From contig NC_079217.1 of NCBI RefSeq assembly GCF_029633865.1, forward strand, positions 60,356,993 through 60,420,992: a stretch of DNA of 64,000 nt, given 5' to 3'. This document shows, in pieces, positions 46,168-60,900 of this stretch. The notes below the pieces were generated by a model. That model was not told the origin of the DNA. It ran no database searches and worked only from the letters and a program-made list of their open reading frames with translations. Made by a program: the position numbers and the translations under genes. This DNA is from Lampris incognitus. Its lineage: Eukaryota > Chordata > Actinopteri > Lampriformes > Lampridae. Each line of letters starts with the position of its first letter. Position 1 is the stretch's first letter.

Positions 46168-47864
46168 TGCACATTTTACTACTGGTTCAGTAGTAAAATG
46201 TGCAATCTATGTCTAACTGAAAAATATTTTATCATTTGCAAACCAGAAATGTCCACATTGAAGAGCAGGAATGAATTTGCCAGCAGCTGCAGACATAGAT
46301 ATAAGCACCTATTTTGTAATTATAAATAAATCATGACAATACACAAATAACAACCCCCCCCCCCATTGGACCGTTAGCGATCACGTGTTTTTGAATTGTT
46401 AAATGTTGGACCTCTCCCTTCCCCATTGGACATTGTGCATGTGATGTGCATGACGAAGCAGTAAATGGTATGTCCTTTCCTCCAGTAGCTTTATTGACAG
46501 CTGATGTTCATTCATGGGAAGTATACTGTAATCCAACCCAACTTACAACAAAGCACATGATTTGCACTAAGGAAGTTGAGCTCTTAAAAAACGGCCATAT
46601 TACATATTACCTGCCATGGGAAATAAATCAGGTCCTGCTGTTCCTTGTCTACATAGCCTCACCTGCTGATACAAGTATAGCAGCCAACAGGATCCATGAC
46701 CCGGCATCCCAGGCTGGGACTGAATCACCTGACGCAGTAAAGCTCATGATGGGAGATTTTAATTCACGCAGTCTGTCTGGAACCCTACCATCTTACCACC
46801 AATATGTCACATGTCCTACCCAAAATGATGCCTGCCTGGACCTCTGCTACGCTAACATCCCAGGGGCATACTCCTCCAAGACGCCATCACATCTCGGGGA
46901 GTCGGATCACAAGATGGAGCAGCTGGTCCCAGTCTGTCCCACGGTTGCAGTGGGACAAGGCAAAAAAGGGGAAAATTAAAAGCTGGACTCCTGATGCCAC
47001 CGAGGCCCTCCAGGACTGCTGTGAGTCCACTGACTGGGCAGCACCGCCGACCAGGAGGAGGCAGGAGACACTGTCACGGCTTACAGCCGTCTCTGTGAGG
47101 AGCCCGTTATCCCTAAAAACACGGAAAACATCTTCCCAAACAATAAAGCATGGCTGACCCGGGAACTACAGGGGCTCCTCAGGGGTAGCAAAGACGAAAG
47201 GAAACGTACACAGAAGCGACTTAAAATCAAGATCAGGGAGTGGAAGGCTGCCCAAGAAGACAAAGTGGAAAATTACTCTAGAGAAATTACAGCAGGAAGG
47301 CATGTGATTTTTTTGTCACAAAAGAAAGCGGCACTGGACAGTTCAGACGGTACACCAGCTGTCCATATACTGATTTCTGTTGAAGATATCAAACAATGCT
47401 TCAGAACGTGTCCGCCCAGGGACAGCAAGCGGACCGGACGGTGTCAGTAGTAAGTCTTATTGGCTTACTACTGACACCGCACAACAGCTCGCGTCACTAC
47501 TTCAGCAACTGTTCCAGCTGTGACTGAAAAGTGGGATAAGTCCAGACTCGCTGGGTCATATACCTGGACCCAAAAACAACAGATCAAGAGATAGGAACAA
47601 CCTCTGTCCCACAGCCCTTATGTCAGTTCTCCTCTGTGTCTCACCCATGCTAAACTCATACCAATTTGCATATCGAACCTCCTGAGGTGCCGAGGACATG
47701 TTACTGGTCGCCCCCCCCCCCCCCCACTTTTTTTCTCCCCATTTGTATCCAATCAATTACCCCACTCTACTGAGCCGTCCCGGTCACTGCTCCACCCCCT
47801 CTGCTGATCCGGGGAGGGCTGTACTAAATCGGCCATACTGAATTGTCCCTAGGTGTGAATGTGT

Positions 47865-47909
<45 letters not shown>

Positions 47910-50284
47910 GGCCCTGTGATGGCCTGGCAGCCTGTGCTGGGTGTCTCCCCTGCTGGGATAGTCTCCAGCATCCCGCAACCCTGAGAGCAGGATAAGCGGT
48001 TTGGATAATGGATGGATGGATGGATGGATGCATGGATGGATGGACAGATGGATGGACGGATGGATTGACTGTTCTTATTAGACTTTATTGTTTTATTCTG
48101 CCTCAATATGATCAGATGTGCTTTATTATGATCATGTTGTGGTTTTACTGTGTGTTCCGTTGTTTTTCTTGTGGACTTCATGGTGTCTCTTTGTGTCTTT
48201 ATGTGTGGAGCACAGGACCAAACGAATTCCCCCTCGTGGCATAATAATAAAGTAATAATAATAAAGTTGCTCTGAAGCTGAATCTGAATTTACTGAGGAT
48301 TGCAAGATAAGGACTGGAAAGAAGAAAGTGCGTAGTTGGAGGGAAGGTGCATGTGTTCTTCTAACCTGCTTGCAACCCTCCTGCCTTTAGCTCGCTGCCG
48401 CTGGCTAGCCCTTGTGGCAAACAGGGGAGCATCCTAGCATGTAAGCCTTCCCTCGCCAGTACATAGCCTCTCCTTCACCAAGACTCCTGCCAGGCCTCCC
48501 TGCAGCCACACATGCTAACTGGGGTCTTGTGGCCCCAGGCTAACTCGGCAGGGGATCTCGGAGGAGCAGTGGGCCCCAGAGATACAGTGCGCAGGCCCAC
48601 CCTGGCGGATATGCCCTGGCACCTATCAACCACTGCCCGCTGCTTTGTGGGTGAGTCCGGGAAGACAAAAGGCTAAGGGAGCACACCCCAACAGAAAAGC
48701 AAGTTGTGGCGGCACGCTTTGAGGCTTTTTTCGAAAACTGGATTTCCGGCAGCCTCCTGCAGTTATGTGGAGGTGCCGGTAGTCTAGGGGTCCCCCTTGC
48801 CATCATAACCATCTCCTCTACAATCAAGTCAGTGGCGTTGGGGTAAGCGCACCCCCCATGCCACTTTAAAAACCATCTCTGCGCAGGTATCTTCTCCTGC
48901 TACCTGAGTCCCCCACCTCACAAAGTCTGGCGGCGATGGAGTATCCAATGATGGGAGCAGGTCCGAATGAGCTGGGAGCTCTTAGCTGGAACTCTGCACG
49001 CCAGCGGCACAGGGCAACAGTCGCTAGCAGCTGGGACTGAGTGGCAGCGGTTTCTGGCAGACCCCTGTGCGTCTGAGCAGCCCTATTTAGGGACCGCACT
49101 GCTCACCCCATTTGGGGAATGGCCTAGAAAAGGTGGCCCAAAAATTGCCCACTCAACACTGTGCCTGGGCAGGGAACCGCACCTGCCGGGCCATCCCACT
49201 ACGCGGTCGAAAAACCCTCACTATATCAAGCAGCAAGCAGCAGGCTGGAACGCAGTTTTCCTCCGATTTTTTCAGAATGTCTCGTCCAGTAATTGTGTCT
49301 CTCTATTCTCTAACCTTGAGAATCAGTTGGTTTATCTTTTACTATTCTGACCCAAAGCAACAGCTGATTACCCCTCACTCAGTGTTGGTCTTTCCATTGG
49401 TGTCTGTCTGTATCCTCTCCAAGATTCCATCTGTTAAACACACTCTTATCTAGAGTGTGTTTAACCATCTATCTTTTGTCTCAACTAACAGGGTTCCTGC
49501 AGGTTTCAACATTAAATTTAAGAGCTTTTAAGACCGCTTTGAATAAAATTTAAGACATATTTCCCAGCAAAAGAGAATGAAGGAAAATTCCCATGAAAAA
49601 ATAAAAAAGTCCTAGAATGACTTACAAAGTAAATTCATTAACATTCAACAAGAACAACATCACGTTCCATCAGAACAGTTCTTCCAATGAACACGCAGTA
49701 AAAAAACAACAACAGTACAGGTGTGGGGGTATGAATGGAGTCTGCCATTCTAAAGCCTTTACCCTAAATGTCCCGAGTTTAATAGTTTTCTTGCGTCAGT
49801 GGGCTTCAGAAACTTTCCCCTCCAACGGTTTCAACCAAGCACTAAATGTGCTTTTCTCCAACCACTGGTAGTGGAATTTGCACTTCCTCATGAGGTTAGA
49901 AAGGTAACAGACAGAAGTTAAAGACTTTAGCATTCATTTATCTCCTGGCTCGGACTGACAGCATGACACCCGCTACAGGACACAAACACAAAACACCAGT
50001 TCGGTGTTCTCCGATAAACTGACCGGGGAGCTGCAAAGTAATGACTATTGGTTCCATGTTGTTTTCTTTCAATACGGATTATTGCAGCGGAACTGACTAT
50101 TTACTGTAGTACCTACACTGCAGCCCGGACACATCCCTCAAACACCTGTCAGAGAAGTTATATTTCTAAGACCTATCAAAACCATATTTAAGACCAAAAG
50201 ACACATTTTAGATCAAATTTAAGACTTTTTAAGACCCGGCGGGAACCCTGTCTAAGGACTGTATATGTCTACGTGCTGTTTTAC

Positions 50285-50324
<40 letters not shown>

Positions 50325-50962
50325 CTGACCCAGAGTGTGCGCCGTAGCTCTGCATCTGGTAGTTCTGTGGCAAGTTTGAGGTTCTCGAAGCTGATCCTTT
50401 CTCTAGGCCTCTGGTTCCACGCAAACAGCACCGCCAGCTGGAAGGTCGTCACCTCAAGGTCATATTGGCCAACCTCGTTCTTAAAGGTGATCTGAGGGGA
50501 TAGGAGTACAAAATATTAGATGGTTGTACCATTTTTACACAAGTGTGATGCTTGTTAATTCTGTTAAAAGCCCCATATTATGCCACTAGGTGCACAATTA
50601 GCGAGCCATTAAGCCATTTCAAGCACCTTCTGAGATCACACTGGGAAGTGACCGCCCAGAGACAGGTTGAACTGATCAACTCCAGCCAACCAGTTCACAA
50701 AGTTCCTGCTGGTGTGAGGCTGTATTTGACTTGAGGTCATGTTATAATTTGACACCAGCAGGCAACTTCGGATGACTAGGGGATACACCAAATCTTTTAC
50801 ACCGCCATTAATTACTGATTGTTATACATGCTGACGCACATCTTTTCTCATTTAGCCCATGTGCAAACCATTGGCATTGAAGCGATAATATATTCCCTCG
50901 TATGGACCCCTGTGGAACACCTCCCACCTCAACAAGCTTAAGAGCCAGATCACACAGAAGGT

Positions 50963-50998
<36 letters not shown>

Positions 50999-51905
50999 CA
51001 CTCACAATGCCATTGGACATGAGGTGGTGCCAATGGAGTTTGCGTCCGCTGTGGTTCCTCTTGTAGAAATCCTCCACCTCAGGGATCAGGTCCTCCAGTT
51101 CGGTCGGCAGGGAGACAAAGACTTTCTCGCTGCTCCGTGACCACGCCCCCGCATTCAGGATCTTAATGTTCACACTGTCCGCTGCAGGGGAGAGCAGGCA
51201 CAGTCTTTTACTGCGGCAAGCGATTGGGTGGGGGTTCGGACACTGCTAAGAATTCTGGGCCCCCTGACAAGATGTGACGTTGAAACCCCCAAAATGTGAT
51301 GCATCTACTTAAGTACATGTGTGTTAAGCCTTTGATAAGGGCCCCTTGCTTCTTGGGGGGCCCTGTGAAGACACTTCCCTCTCTCTGCACTCGGCGCCCC
51401 CTGTCTGTTACCCAGACTCAGGATGTTGGACTGTCACATTTCTGAATTACTTCCATCTGCTGTATCTGTCTAGAAACTCTCAGATTAAAGTTGAAATAAA
51501 AAAAGTAGCTGTGCTCTCTAAATGCGTGCACACATGCTGTGCGTATATTTGTGTGTGCGTGTGTGTATTTGTGTGTGCATCTCCTACCTGGCAGTGCCAG
51601 CTTGTTGTGTTTGTGCATCTCTTTGAAGACCTGGTTAAGATCCTCTGAGACTTTGATATCCTGAAACATCCTCGCTAGCTTGTTGACATAGTCAGCCGGC
51701 ATGCCCACTTCCTGTAAAAGCAGGGGGGCACATAGGAAACAGAGGAACAGGACGGAGGGAGAGGACAGAGGAGGAGGGAGTGAAGTAAGAGTAGACGAGA
51801 AAACACTGAGTGACTTCACATGGAGTGACAATGTTTTGTGAATTTGTTCCTTTGTATCTGTGTTGCCATGGATGGGTAAGTGTGTAATCGTCCGAGTGTG
51901 TATGC

Positions 51906-51943
<38 letters not shown>

Positions 51944-54900
51944 ACGTGTGGGTGTCTCTCTCTCACCCTGAGCCACTCCACCATGTTCTCCTCTATCTCA
52001 CTGTCTGCTGAGATGTCCAGGATCAGACGCCTGGTCAGGTGAGCCTTGTGGTAACGCATGAACACGTCTTTATTCTGGACATACTTTAATACCAAGAGCT
52101 GAAAAAGGCAGAGACAGAAAGAGAGACAGACAGACATAGAAAATGGGTGAGGGGGAGTCAGACACACAGAGAAAGAGAATAAAGAAAAAGAAAAGTGACC
52201 ACAGGAGGTTTACAAGAAACATGGTGTAAACTACAGAGAAATATAGGAGCATCCCAAAAACCAGCCAAGGCCTGAGACTCAGGGGGCCTTAATCAACCTT
52301 AACCTCTCCATCTGGCAAATACTGCATCTGGATCTAAATAAGCAAAACCCTGTGGCTAGCAAAAAGAGATTTGTTCCTGTGTGCGATATATACATCGATC
52401 GGCCAAAACATTAAAACCACTGACTGGTAAGTGAAGAAGATTGATTATCTCATTACAATGGCACCTGTCAAGGGATGGGATATATTTGGCAGCAGGTGAA
52501 CAGTCAGTTCTTGAAGTTGATGTGTTGGAAGCAGGAAAAATGAGCAAGCCTAAGGATTTGAGCAACTTTGACAAGAGCCAAATTGTGATGGCTAGACGAC
52601 TGGGTCAGAGCATCTCCAAAACGACAGGTCTTGTAGGGTGTTCCTTGTATGCAGTGGTTAATATCTACCAAAAGTTGTCCAAGGAAGGACAACCAGTGAA
52701 CCAGCAACCAGGTCACGGGCACCCAAGGCTTACTGATGCACGTGGGGAGCGAAGGCTAGCCCATCTGGTCCAATCCCACTGAAGAGCTACCGTAGCTCAA
52801 ATTGCTTAAAACGTTAACGCTGGCTAAGATAGACAGGTGTCAGAACACACAGCGCATCACAGCTTGCTGCACATAGGACTGCATGGCCGCAGACAAGTCA
52901 ATGCCCATGATGACCCCTGTCCACCACCAAAAGTGCCTACAATGGGCACATGAGCATCAGAACTGGACAATGGAAGAAGGTGGCCTGGTCTGAAGAATCA
53001 CGTTTTCTTTTACATCCTGTGGACGGCTGGGTGCATATGCATCGTTCACCTGGGAAAGTGATGGCATCAGGATGTACTATGGGAAGAAGGTAAGCTAGTG
53101 GAGGCAGTGTGATGCTCTGGCCAATGTTCTGCTGGGAAACCTTGGGTCCTAGCATTCATGTGAATGTTACTTTGATACATAACACCTACCAGATACTCTT
53201 GGAGAACAAGTACACCCCTTTATGGCAACAGTATTCCCTAATGGCAGTGACTTCTTTCAGCAGGATAATGTATTCTGCCACACTGCAAAAGTTGTTCAGG
53301 AATAGTTTGATGAACATGACAAAGGGTTCAAGGTGTTGCCTTGGCCTCCAATTTCCCCAGCTCTCAATCCAATCAAGCATCTATGGGATGTGCTGGGAAA
53401 ACAAGTCCGATCCATGGAGGCCCCACCTCGCAACTTACAGGACTTAAAGGATCTGCTGCTAATTTTTGGTGCCAGATATCAGAGGACACCTTCAGAGGTC
53501 TTGTGGAGTCCATGTCTGGACAGGTCAGAGCTGTTTTGGTGGCATGAGGCGGACCTACACAATATTAGGCAGGCGGTTTAGTGTTTTGGCTGATCAGTGT
53601 ATATACTATTATACACACCACCATATCTGCTTGCATATCACCCTCTCACCCTTTTTCGGGTGATGTGTGTCTCCCTCAAGCTCGAGTCCTCTACCAGAGG
53701 CCTGGGAGTTGAGTTTGAGGGTTCTGTGCAGTATCTTAGCTGTTCCAAGGACTGCACTCTTCTGGACTGAGACCTCAGATGTTGTTCCTGGAATCTGCTT
53801 GAGCCACTCTCCCAGTTTGGGGATCACAGCCCCTAGTGCCCCTGTTACCATTGGGACTACTGTGGATTTCACCTTCCACATCCACTCTAGTTCTTCCTTC
53901 AGCCCTTGGTATTTCTCCAGCTTCTCATGCTCTTTCTTCCTGATGTTGTCGTCCCTTGGGATTGCTACATTGATCACTACTGCGGTCTTCTGTTCCTTGT
54001 CGACCACCACAATGTCTGGTTGGTTAGCCAGCACCTGCTTGTCAGTCTGGAACTTGATGTTCCACAGGATCTTAGCTCAGCCATTCTCAACGTCCTTTGG
54101 TGATGGCTCCCATTTGGACTTGGGGACTCCAAGTCTGTATTCAGTAAAGATGTTCCTGTACACTATCCCAGCCAACCTGGTTATGCCTTTCAGTGTATGC
54201 TTTCCCAGCTAGCATTTAACACCCTGCTACAAAGTGCTGGACTGTCTCAGGGGCGTCTTTGAACAACCTGCATCTTGGATTTTGTCTGGTGTGGTAGACC
54301 CCTGCCTCAGTTGATCTGGTGCTGAGTGTCTATTCTTATGCTGCTATGATCAGAGCCTCTGTCCTTCAGTCCAGCCTTTTCAAGCCACTGGTAGGATTTC
54401 TTGATATCAGCCACGTCTTCTGTCGATGGTACAGCCCATGGAGGGGCTTAGTCTTCCATACCTCCTCCTCTTCTTCCTCCCCACTATCTGTCTTCTGCTG
54501 AGTGAGCGAGGTACTCACTTAGCAGTTCATCCTAGGGGCCCTCTTTCTGATGTACTCATGGATGTTCCTTGTTTCATCCTGGATAGTTGCTCTGACACTC
54601 TAACCCTTGGCCCCCATCTTTTCGCATATTGTACCGTCTCAGGCTGCTGGACTTCTTGTGGAACCTTCCATGCATTGTGAGGATTTTCCATGTCCTGATG
54701 TGGCCTTTACCTTCTCCTTTTGCCAGCTTATTATTCCAGCTGGGTATGATGACTGGTAGGGCATATGTGTTGATGGCTTGGATCTTATTTTTCCCATTGA
54801 GCTGGATCCTCAGGACCTGCCTCACTCTCTGGAGGTATTTGGCTGTAGCTGATCTCCTTGCTGCCTCCTCATGGTTTCCATTTGCCTGTGTACTCATCAG

Positions 54901-57900
54901 CTGCCAAGTTATGACGCACGAAACAGGCTTATACTGCTATGAATTAGTTTTTTTCCTACATCTATCTTAAGAGAGTTAAAAAAAAAGTGGTGCAGTGGTT
55001 AGCGTGGTCGCCTCACAGCAAGAAGGTACTGGGTTCGATCCCCAGGGTAGTCCAACCTTGGTGGGTCATCCCGGGTCGTCCTCTGTGTGGAATCTGCATG
55101 TTCTCCCCGTGTCTGCGCGGGTTTCCTCCGGGGGCTCCGGTTTCCTCCCACAGTCCAAAGAAATGTAGGTCAGGTGAACTGGCCGTACTAAAATTGTCTC
55201 TAGGAATGAATGGGTGTGTGTGTGTGTGTGTTGGCCCTGTGATGGCCGGGCAGCCTGTCCAGGGTGTCTCCCCGCCTGCCGCCCAATGACTGCTGGAATA
55301 GCCTCCAGCATCCCCGCGACCCTGTGAGCAGGATAAGCGGTTAAGATAATGGATGGATGGATGGATGGATGGATTGATATAGTATATATATACATATAAA
55401 TGTGTGTGTGTGTGTGTGTTGCATAGCCTGAAATCATTAGTCCTTGAGGGCTTTACAACAGACACCTATCTTTAGACACTAGACTTAGATGAGGAAAAAC
55501 TCTGCAAAAAAAAACTTGCCAGGAAAAGAAGATGGGAGTAACCTCAGGACTAGAACCAGAGGAGGGATCCCTCTTCTAAGACATAAGAAGAAATACACTT
55601 TATTTGTCATTGTAAGCAAGCATATAACGAAATTCATCCTCTGCATTTTACCCATCCTATGGTATAGGAGCAGTGGGCAGCTGCAGTGCAGCGCCTGGGG
55701 ACCAACTCCAGCTCTTCTTTCCATTGCTTTGGTCAGGGGCAGAGTATTAACCTTAACATGTCTTTGATGGTGGGAGGAAACCAGAGCACTCGGCAGAAAC
55801 CCACGCAGACATGGGGAGAGCATGCAAAGTCCACGCAGAAAGGACCTGGGATGGCCTGGGATTTGAACCCAGGACCCTCTTGCTGTGAGGCAACAGTGCT
55901 AATCACTGGGCCACCGTGCCGCCCCTTCCAGGATGGACAGACATACAACATTTGCAGATTCAACATTGGAGATAAGCAGTAACAGATATATAATCACTCA
56001 ATAAGGCACTCAAAGATTACACAAGTTAGAGAGAAGTAAGAGTCAAGCCCTGTCTGGTGGGCGAAGTCCCACTGACTCACCACTTGTTTAAGTTTAAGCT
56101 CTATTTCCTCAGAAGTGAGTTTCTTGCTGAGGGGGGTTTTCCTCAGGAGCATGTCACAGTAGTTCGCCAGGAGCTCAGGACACTTGGACTCAGGCTGGGT
56201 CTTCAGACCCACTCTGAACATACACACACACACACATACATTAACACACACAGTGGACGCAGCATTGACAAACACACAGGCAGACCAAAAGCCAGACAGA
56301 AGAACAGAAAGAGAAGAAGAGACAGACAGGTTGACAAACACATGGAGAGGAGGACAGACAGATGGATGGACAGTTCAAATTAAAATCCAACATTCTGCAC
56401 TTGATCCTCTCAGAGGTCACGTCAGATAATAAACAAACACCTTTGGACTGGAATATTTCACCACGTAAAAAAACAAAAACAAAAAAACCCCAAAAATTTC
56501 TCACCCTTTTTGTTTCAAAGGCAGCTCCAGTTTAAATATTGTGGCGTCGTTGACAACGGCCTTGTATGCCTATGGGCAGGGGAGGAGGAGAGAAATGACA
56601 AGGTGAAAGCAAATACATCACACACCGCTGTGCTGAGAAGCTCTAAACGCTCTCCGTCGTACACTGAAAATGCTTCCTCCCCTTACATTCAGCTTTTTTT
56701 TCTAATTCCTACTTCTCAAAAATCCCGTAAAGCCCCACTGACAGAAACATTGCTGCAGTGGGCGGAACACAAACCTTGTCTCTGGCGGTCAGGAAGCGGG
56801 GGTCGTCCTGGAAGGCCTCCTTCACCAGCTTACTGAAGCGGTTAAACAAGGTCAGCAGCTGCTCCACGTACTTCTCTGAATCCTGAACGCAGAAGCACAA
56901 ACACACACACGCACACACACACACAGATGTGTCTGTCATATTGTGGACTATACCCTTAACGGGAAGTGAATGACCGGCATAATGTGTGTGCGTGTGTGTG
57001 AGTATGCTCGCTCCTGTGTGTACGTACCGTGGTGATGGTCTCCGCGGCGGCCACCATGTCTGCAAGCCCAGCATTGATAATGTGCTCTTCTAGGTCTTTC
57101 AGCATGGGCTCGATCCCGCTGGGAACTTTGTCCATCAGAGAAAACATCAGGTGCAGCTCTGCACCCAGGGGAGGCAAATCACACACACACACACACACAA
57201 AGTAAGGCAGAGAGGTCAAGTAAGATCTTTTAAACCGCAAGTTGACAAGTACTTTCAGCTATTGTGCACAATTGATACTGCTGTAGTGTATATGGAGCTG
57301 CCAGGGGAGAGGAGAAGAGGAAGGCCAAAGAGGAGGTTTATGGATGTGGTGAGGGAGGACATGCAGGAATGAGTATATTAGAGGGACAGCTCAAGTTGGA
57401 CGGTTTGGAGACAAAGCAAGAGAGACAAGATTGAGATGGTTTGGACATGTGTGGAAGAGAGAAGCTGGGTATATTGGGAGAAGGATGCTGAATATGGAGC
57501 TGCCAGGGGAGAGGAGAAGAGGAAGGCCAAAGAGGAGGTTTATGGATGTGGTGAGGGAGGACATGCAGGTGGCTGGTGTGAGAGAGGAAGATACAAAGGA
57601 CAGGAAGAGATGGAAACGGATGATCCGCTGTGGCGACCCCTAACGGGAGCAGCCGAAAATAGTAGTAGTAGTAGTAGTAGTAGTAGTAGCAGTAGTACTG
57701 GTACTGGTGTATAACCTAGCTAAGGAAAAGGCTTTCGACCAAAAGGTTGGCTGTTTGAATCCCCAGATTTACCTCTCTTTTTTTCATTTTGTTTACCACT
57801 GAACCTCACAGCATTCTCCGATAATGATGGTAAGTGTTGAGCTTTACCATACCATTAAAAACAGCTGGTAATGTCTAGACAGGTACTTACTCTCCGTCTC

Positions 57901-60900
57901 ATTGCGCTTGATCATCCCTGGGCATTCTGCGAGGATTGTCTCCTTAAACGAGGTCACCAGAGCATTCACACAACATTCCATGAGCTGTGAGGAAACACAG
58001 GCAGACACCAGAAATTATCCGGCGAATTCGGGGGGCAGCCAGGAACCGCCGCAGCCGGGACGCGAACCCGGGTCTCCCGCGCCATGGGCGACTACGTTAA
58101 CCAGTCGACTAAAGGGTCCGATCCGTTAGCCAACTGGCTAGCACGTCGACTCATTCATGATCGTTACACTACCCCCCCCTTCGGGAAGCGCGTCCCTGCG
58201 CTTCAGCATATCACCTCCCTCACGCCTCTGGGCGCATGCGCTTCCGATGGCCTCACAGCCTCACCATCCCACTTCTGACACCGATATAGCGAGTTCAGGG
58301 GGGCAGCCGGGAACTGCCGCAGCTGGAATGCGAACCCGAGTCTCCTGCACCACGGGCGACTACATTAACCAGTCGACTAAAGGGTCTGACTCACTAGCCG
58401 GTTGGCTAACAGGTCAGACCCTTTACTTGACTGGTTAATGTAGTTGCCCGTGGTGTGGGGGAACCGGGATCACGTCCCGGCTGCAGTGGTTCATCACATT
58501 ACATTACATTGGATAGCAGACGCTTTTATCCAAAGCGACTTACAATAAGTGCATCATTTAACGTAGGAAATCAGGGGAACTACTAGTCATCAGCGGTCAT
58601 ATGTACATCTAAACAAGCATCTAAGAGCAAAACCAGTGCTAAAGTAAAAGCACAAGAAAGAGATTTTTTTTTAAATGAGTGAGTACAGTAAGTGTTAAGA
58701 ACAAGTAACAGGGTAGTAGTTCTTGAAGGGGTGAGTTTTCAACCTGTGTCGAAAGATGGGCAGCGACTCTGCTGTCCTGACATCAGTGGGGAGTTCATTC
58801 CACCACTGTGGGGCCAGGACAGAACAGAGCCATGACCGGGTCGATCAGCAGCAGGGGCCTCTGAGCGACGGGGCAACCAGGCGTCCCGAGGCAGCAGAGC
58901 GAAGTGGTCGGGCGGGGGTATAGGGCTTGATCATGGCCTGGAGATAGGAAGGAGCTGTTCCTTTCACTGCCCTGTAGGCTAGCACCAGAGTCTTAAACTG
59001 GATGCAAGCAGCTACTGGGAGCCAGTGTAGGGACATGAGAAGGGGAGTTGTGTGGGAGAACTTAGGGCGGTTGAACACCAGACGAGCTGCAGCTTTCTGA
59101 ACAAGCTCCAGAGGTCTGATGGCCGACGCCGGGGCGCCAGCAAGGAGGGAGTTGCCATAGTCCAGCCGGGAGATGACCAGAGCCTGGATGAGCACCTGTG
59201 TCGTCTCGTCAGTGAGGAATGGGCGAATACACCTGATGTTATAGAGGAGAAATCTGCAGGAGCGAGCAACCGTTTGCAGCAAATGACAGTTGGTTGTCCA
59301 GGATCACACCCAGATTCCTCGCAGTCCGAGTTGGTGTCACCACGGTGTTGTCAATGGTGATGCCAGGTCTCGGTGCAGCCAACCTTTCCCCGGGAGGAAC
59401 ATCAGCTCTGTCTTGCCCAGACTGAGCTTCAGATGGTGTGTTGGCATCCACTCCAAGATGTCAGTCAAGCACGCAGCAATGCGTGTCTCTACTTGTGTGC
59501 CAGAGGGAGGGAAGGACAAGATCAGCCGGGTGTCATCGGCATAACAATGGTTCCCGGCTGCCCCCCCGAATTCACATTTGGCACCACTCTGTCACATCAA
59601 CCTAACCCAACAACATAGTCGTCCAAAATAAGGTTTAACACCTGGGAAATAATGAGTTTCTTTGAAAAATGAGAGTTCTAATATTTTGTCACAAAGATGC
59701 AACTAGATTGATTGATTGATTGACTGATTGATTTACATGTCCATAAGATGCTGGCTAAATACAGGGAATACAAGGAAACCACACTGTGGTTCTTTTTATA
59801 GAGAGGGGTCCAGATCAAGTCTTGGTTTGACAAATTTTTCGGTCATGTCAAAAATGATTCAATTTACTGTACTGACACCGTAACGTTGTTATTGTGTCCC
59901 TTCCTTGCTTTGGTGTCGTGTTTTATTTGAAACCGTTACCACTCGCTAAAAGTCAAGACCGTTTATTGAAGCTCCGGCCGCAGACGGCGCCTCATTCACA
60001 CAGTGAGAAACGGGCAGACACAGTAAATGACAATGGAGGACACACACCCTCTATCTATAGACCCCCGATTTGAACGAGGAAAACAAAACTTAAGAAACAT
60101 TTGGAGAAACCCCAGGGAGAGCATCGGACATACATTTAGAAGTTAAACACTTCCAGGTACAAAAACCCAACAGATGAAGTAATCCAGGAAGTACTCACAG
60201 CTTGAACCGAGTTACATTCACGACGGGTCTCTAGGTATCGAAGTGCTCTCTTCTCCTCCTCTCTCAGCTTGGCATCTGCCTACAGGGAACCACAGGACAC
60301 AGGCGGCAAATCAGATCGTCAATCAGACAATCAAATATTTACCTTAACACCTTAACACTGAACACCACAGAGACACACAAACTACACACACACACACACA
60401 CACACCCAAATACTCACGTGTACAAAAACACACATCACTTAATGATCTGACGGAAAGAATCACATGCATGGATGTGTATGCCCCAATCTAAACACATGCA
60501 TTTGTGCACTCACGCGCACACACGTTGAATAAACCAACATTGCAACCCATCACACACACACACCAACACATGCGGCGTGCACACATTTGTATGCACTCAA
60601 ACACAGATATTAACACTGATAAATGTTTGAAAATTACACAAATAATTTGGAGACATGTGGTATAGTAATTGTGTTCATTCCCCCCCATTTTTTCCCCAGT
60701 TGTACCCAGCCAATTACCTCACTCTTCCAAGCCATCCCGGTCGTTGCTCCACCCCCTCTGCCGACCCGGGGAGGGCTGCAGACTACCACGTGCCTCCTCC
60801 GATACACGTGGAGTCGCCAGCCGCTTCTTTTCACCCGACAGTGAGGAGTTTCACCAGGGGGGCGTAGTGCGTGGGAGGGTCACGCTATTCCCCCCAGTTC

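Noticed and set aside
49489-50250. A hAT 8-bp target-site duplication around this element
   Set aside because: The flanking octamers tcaactaa and tctaagga do not match well enough to claim one.
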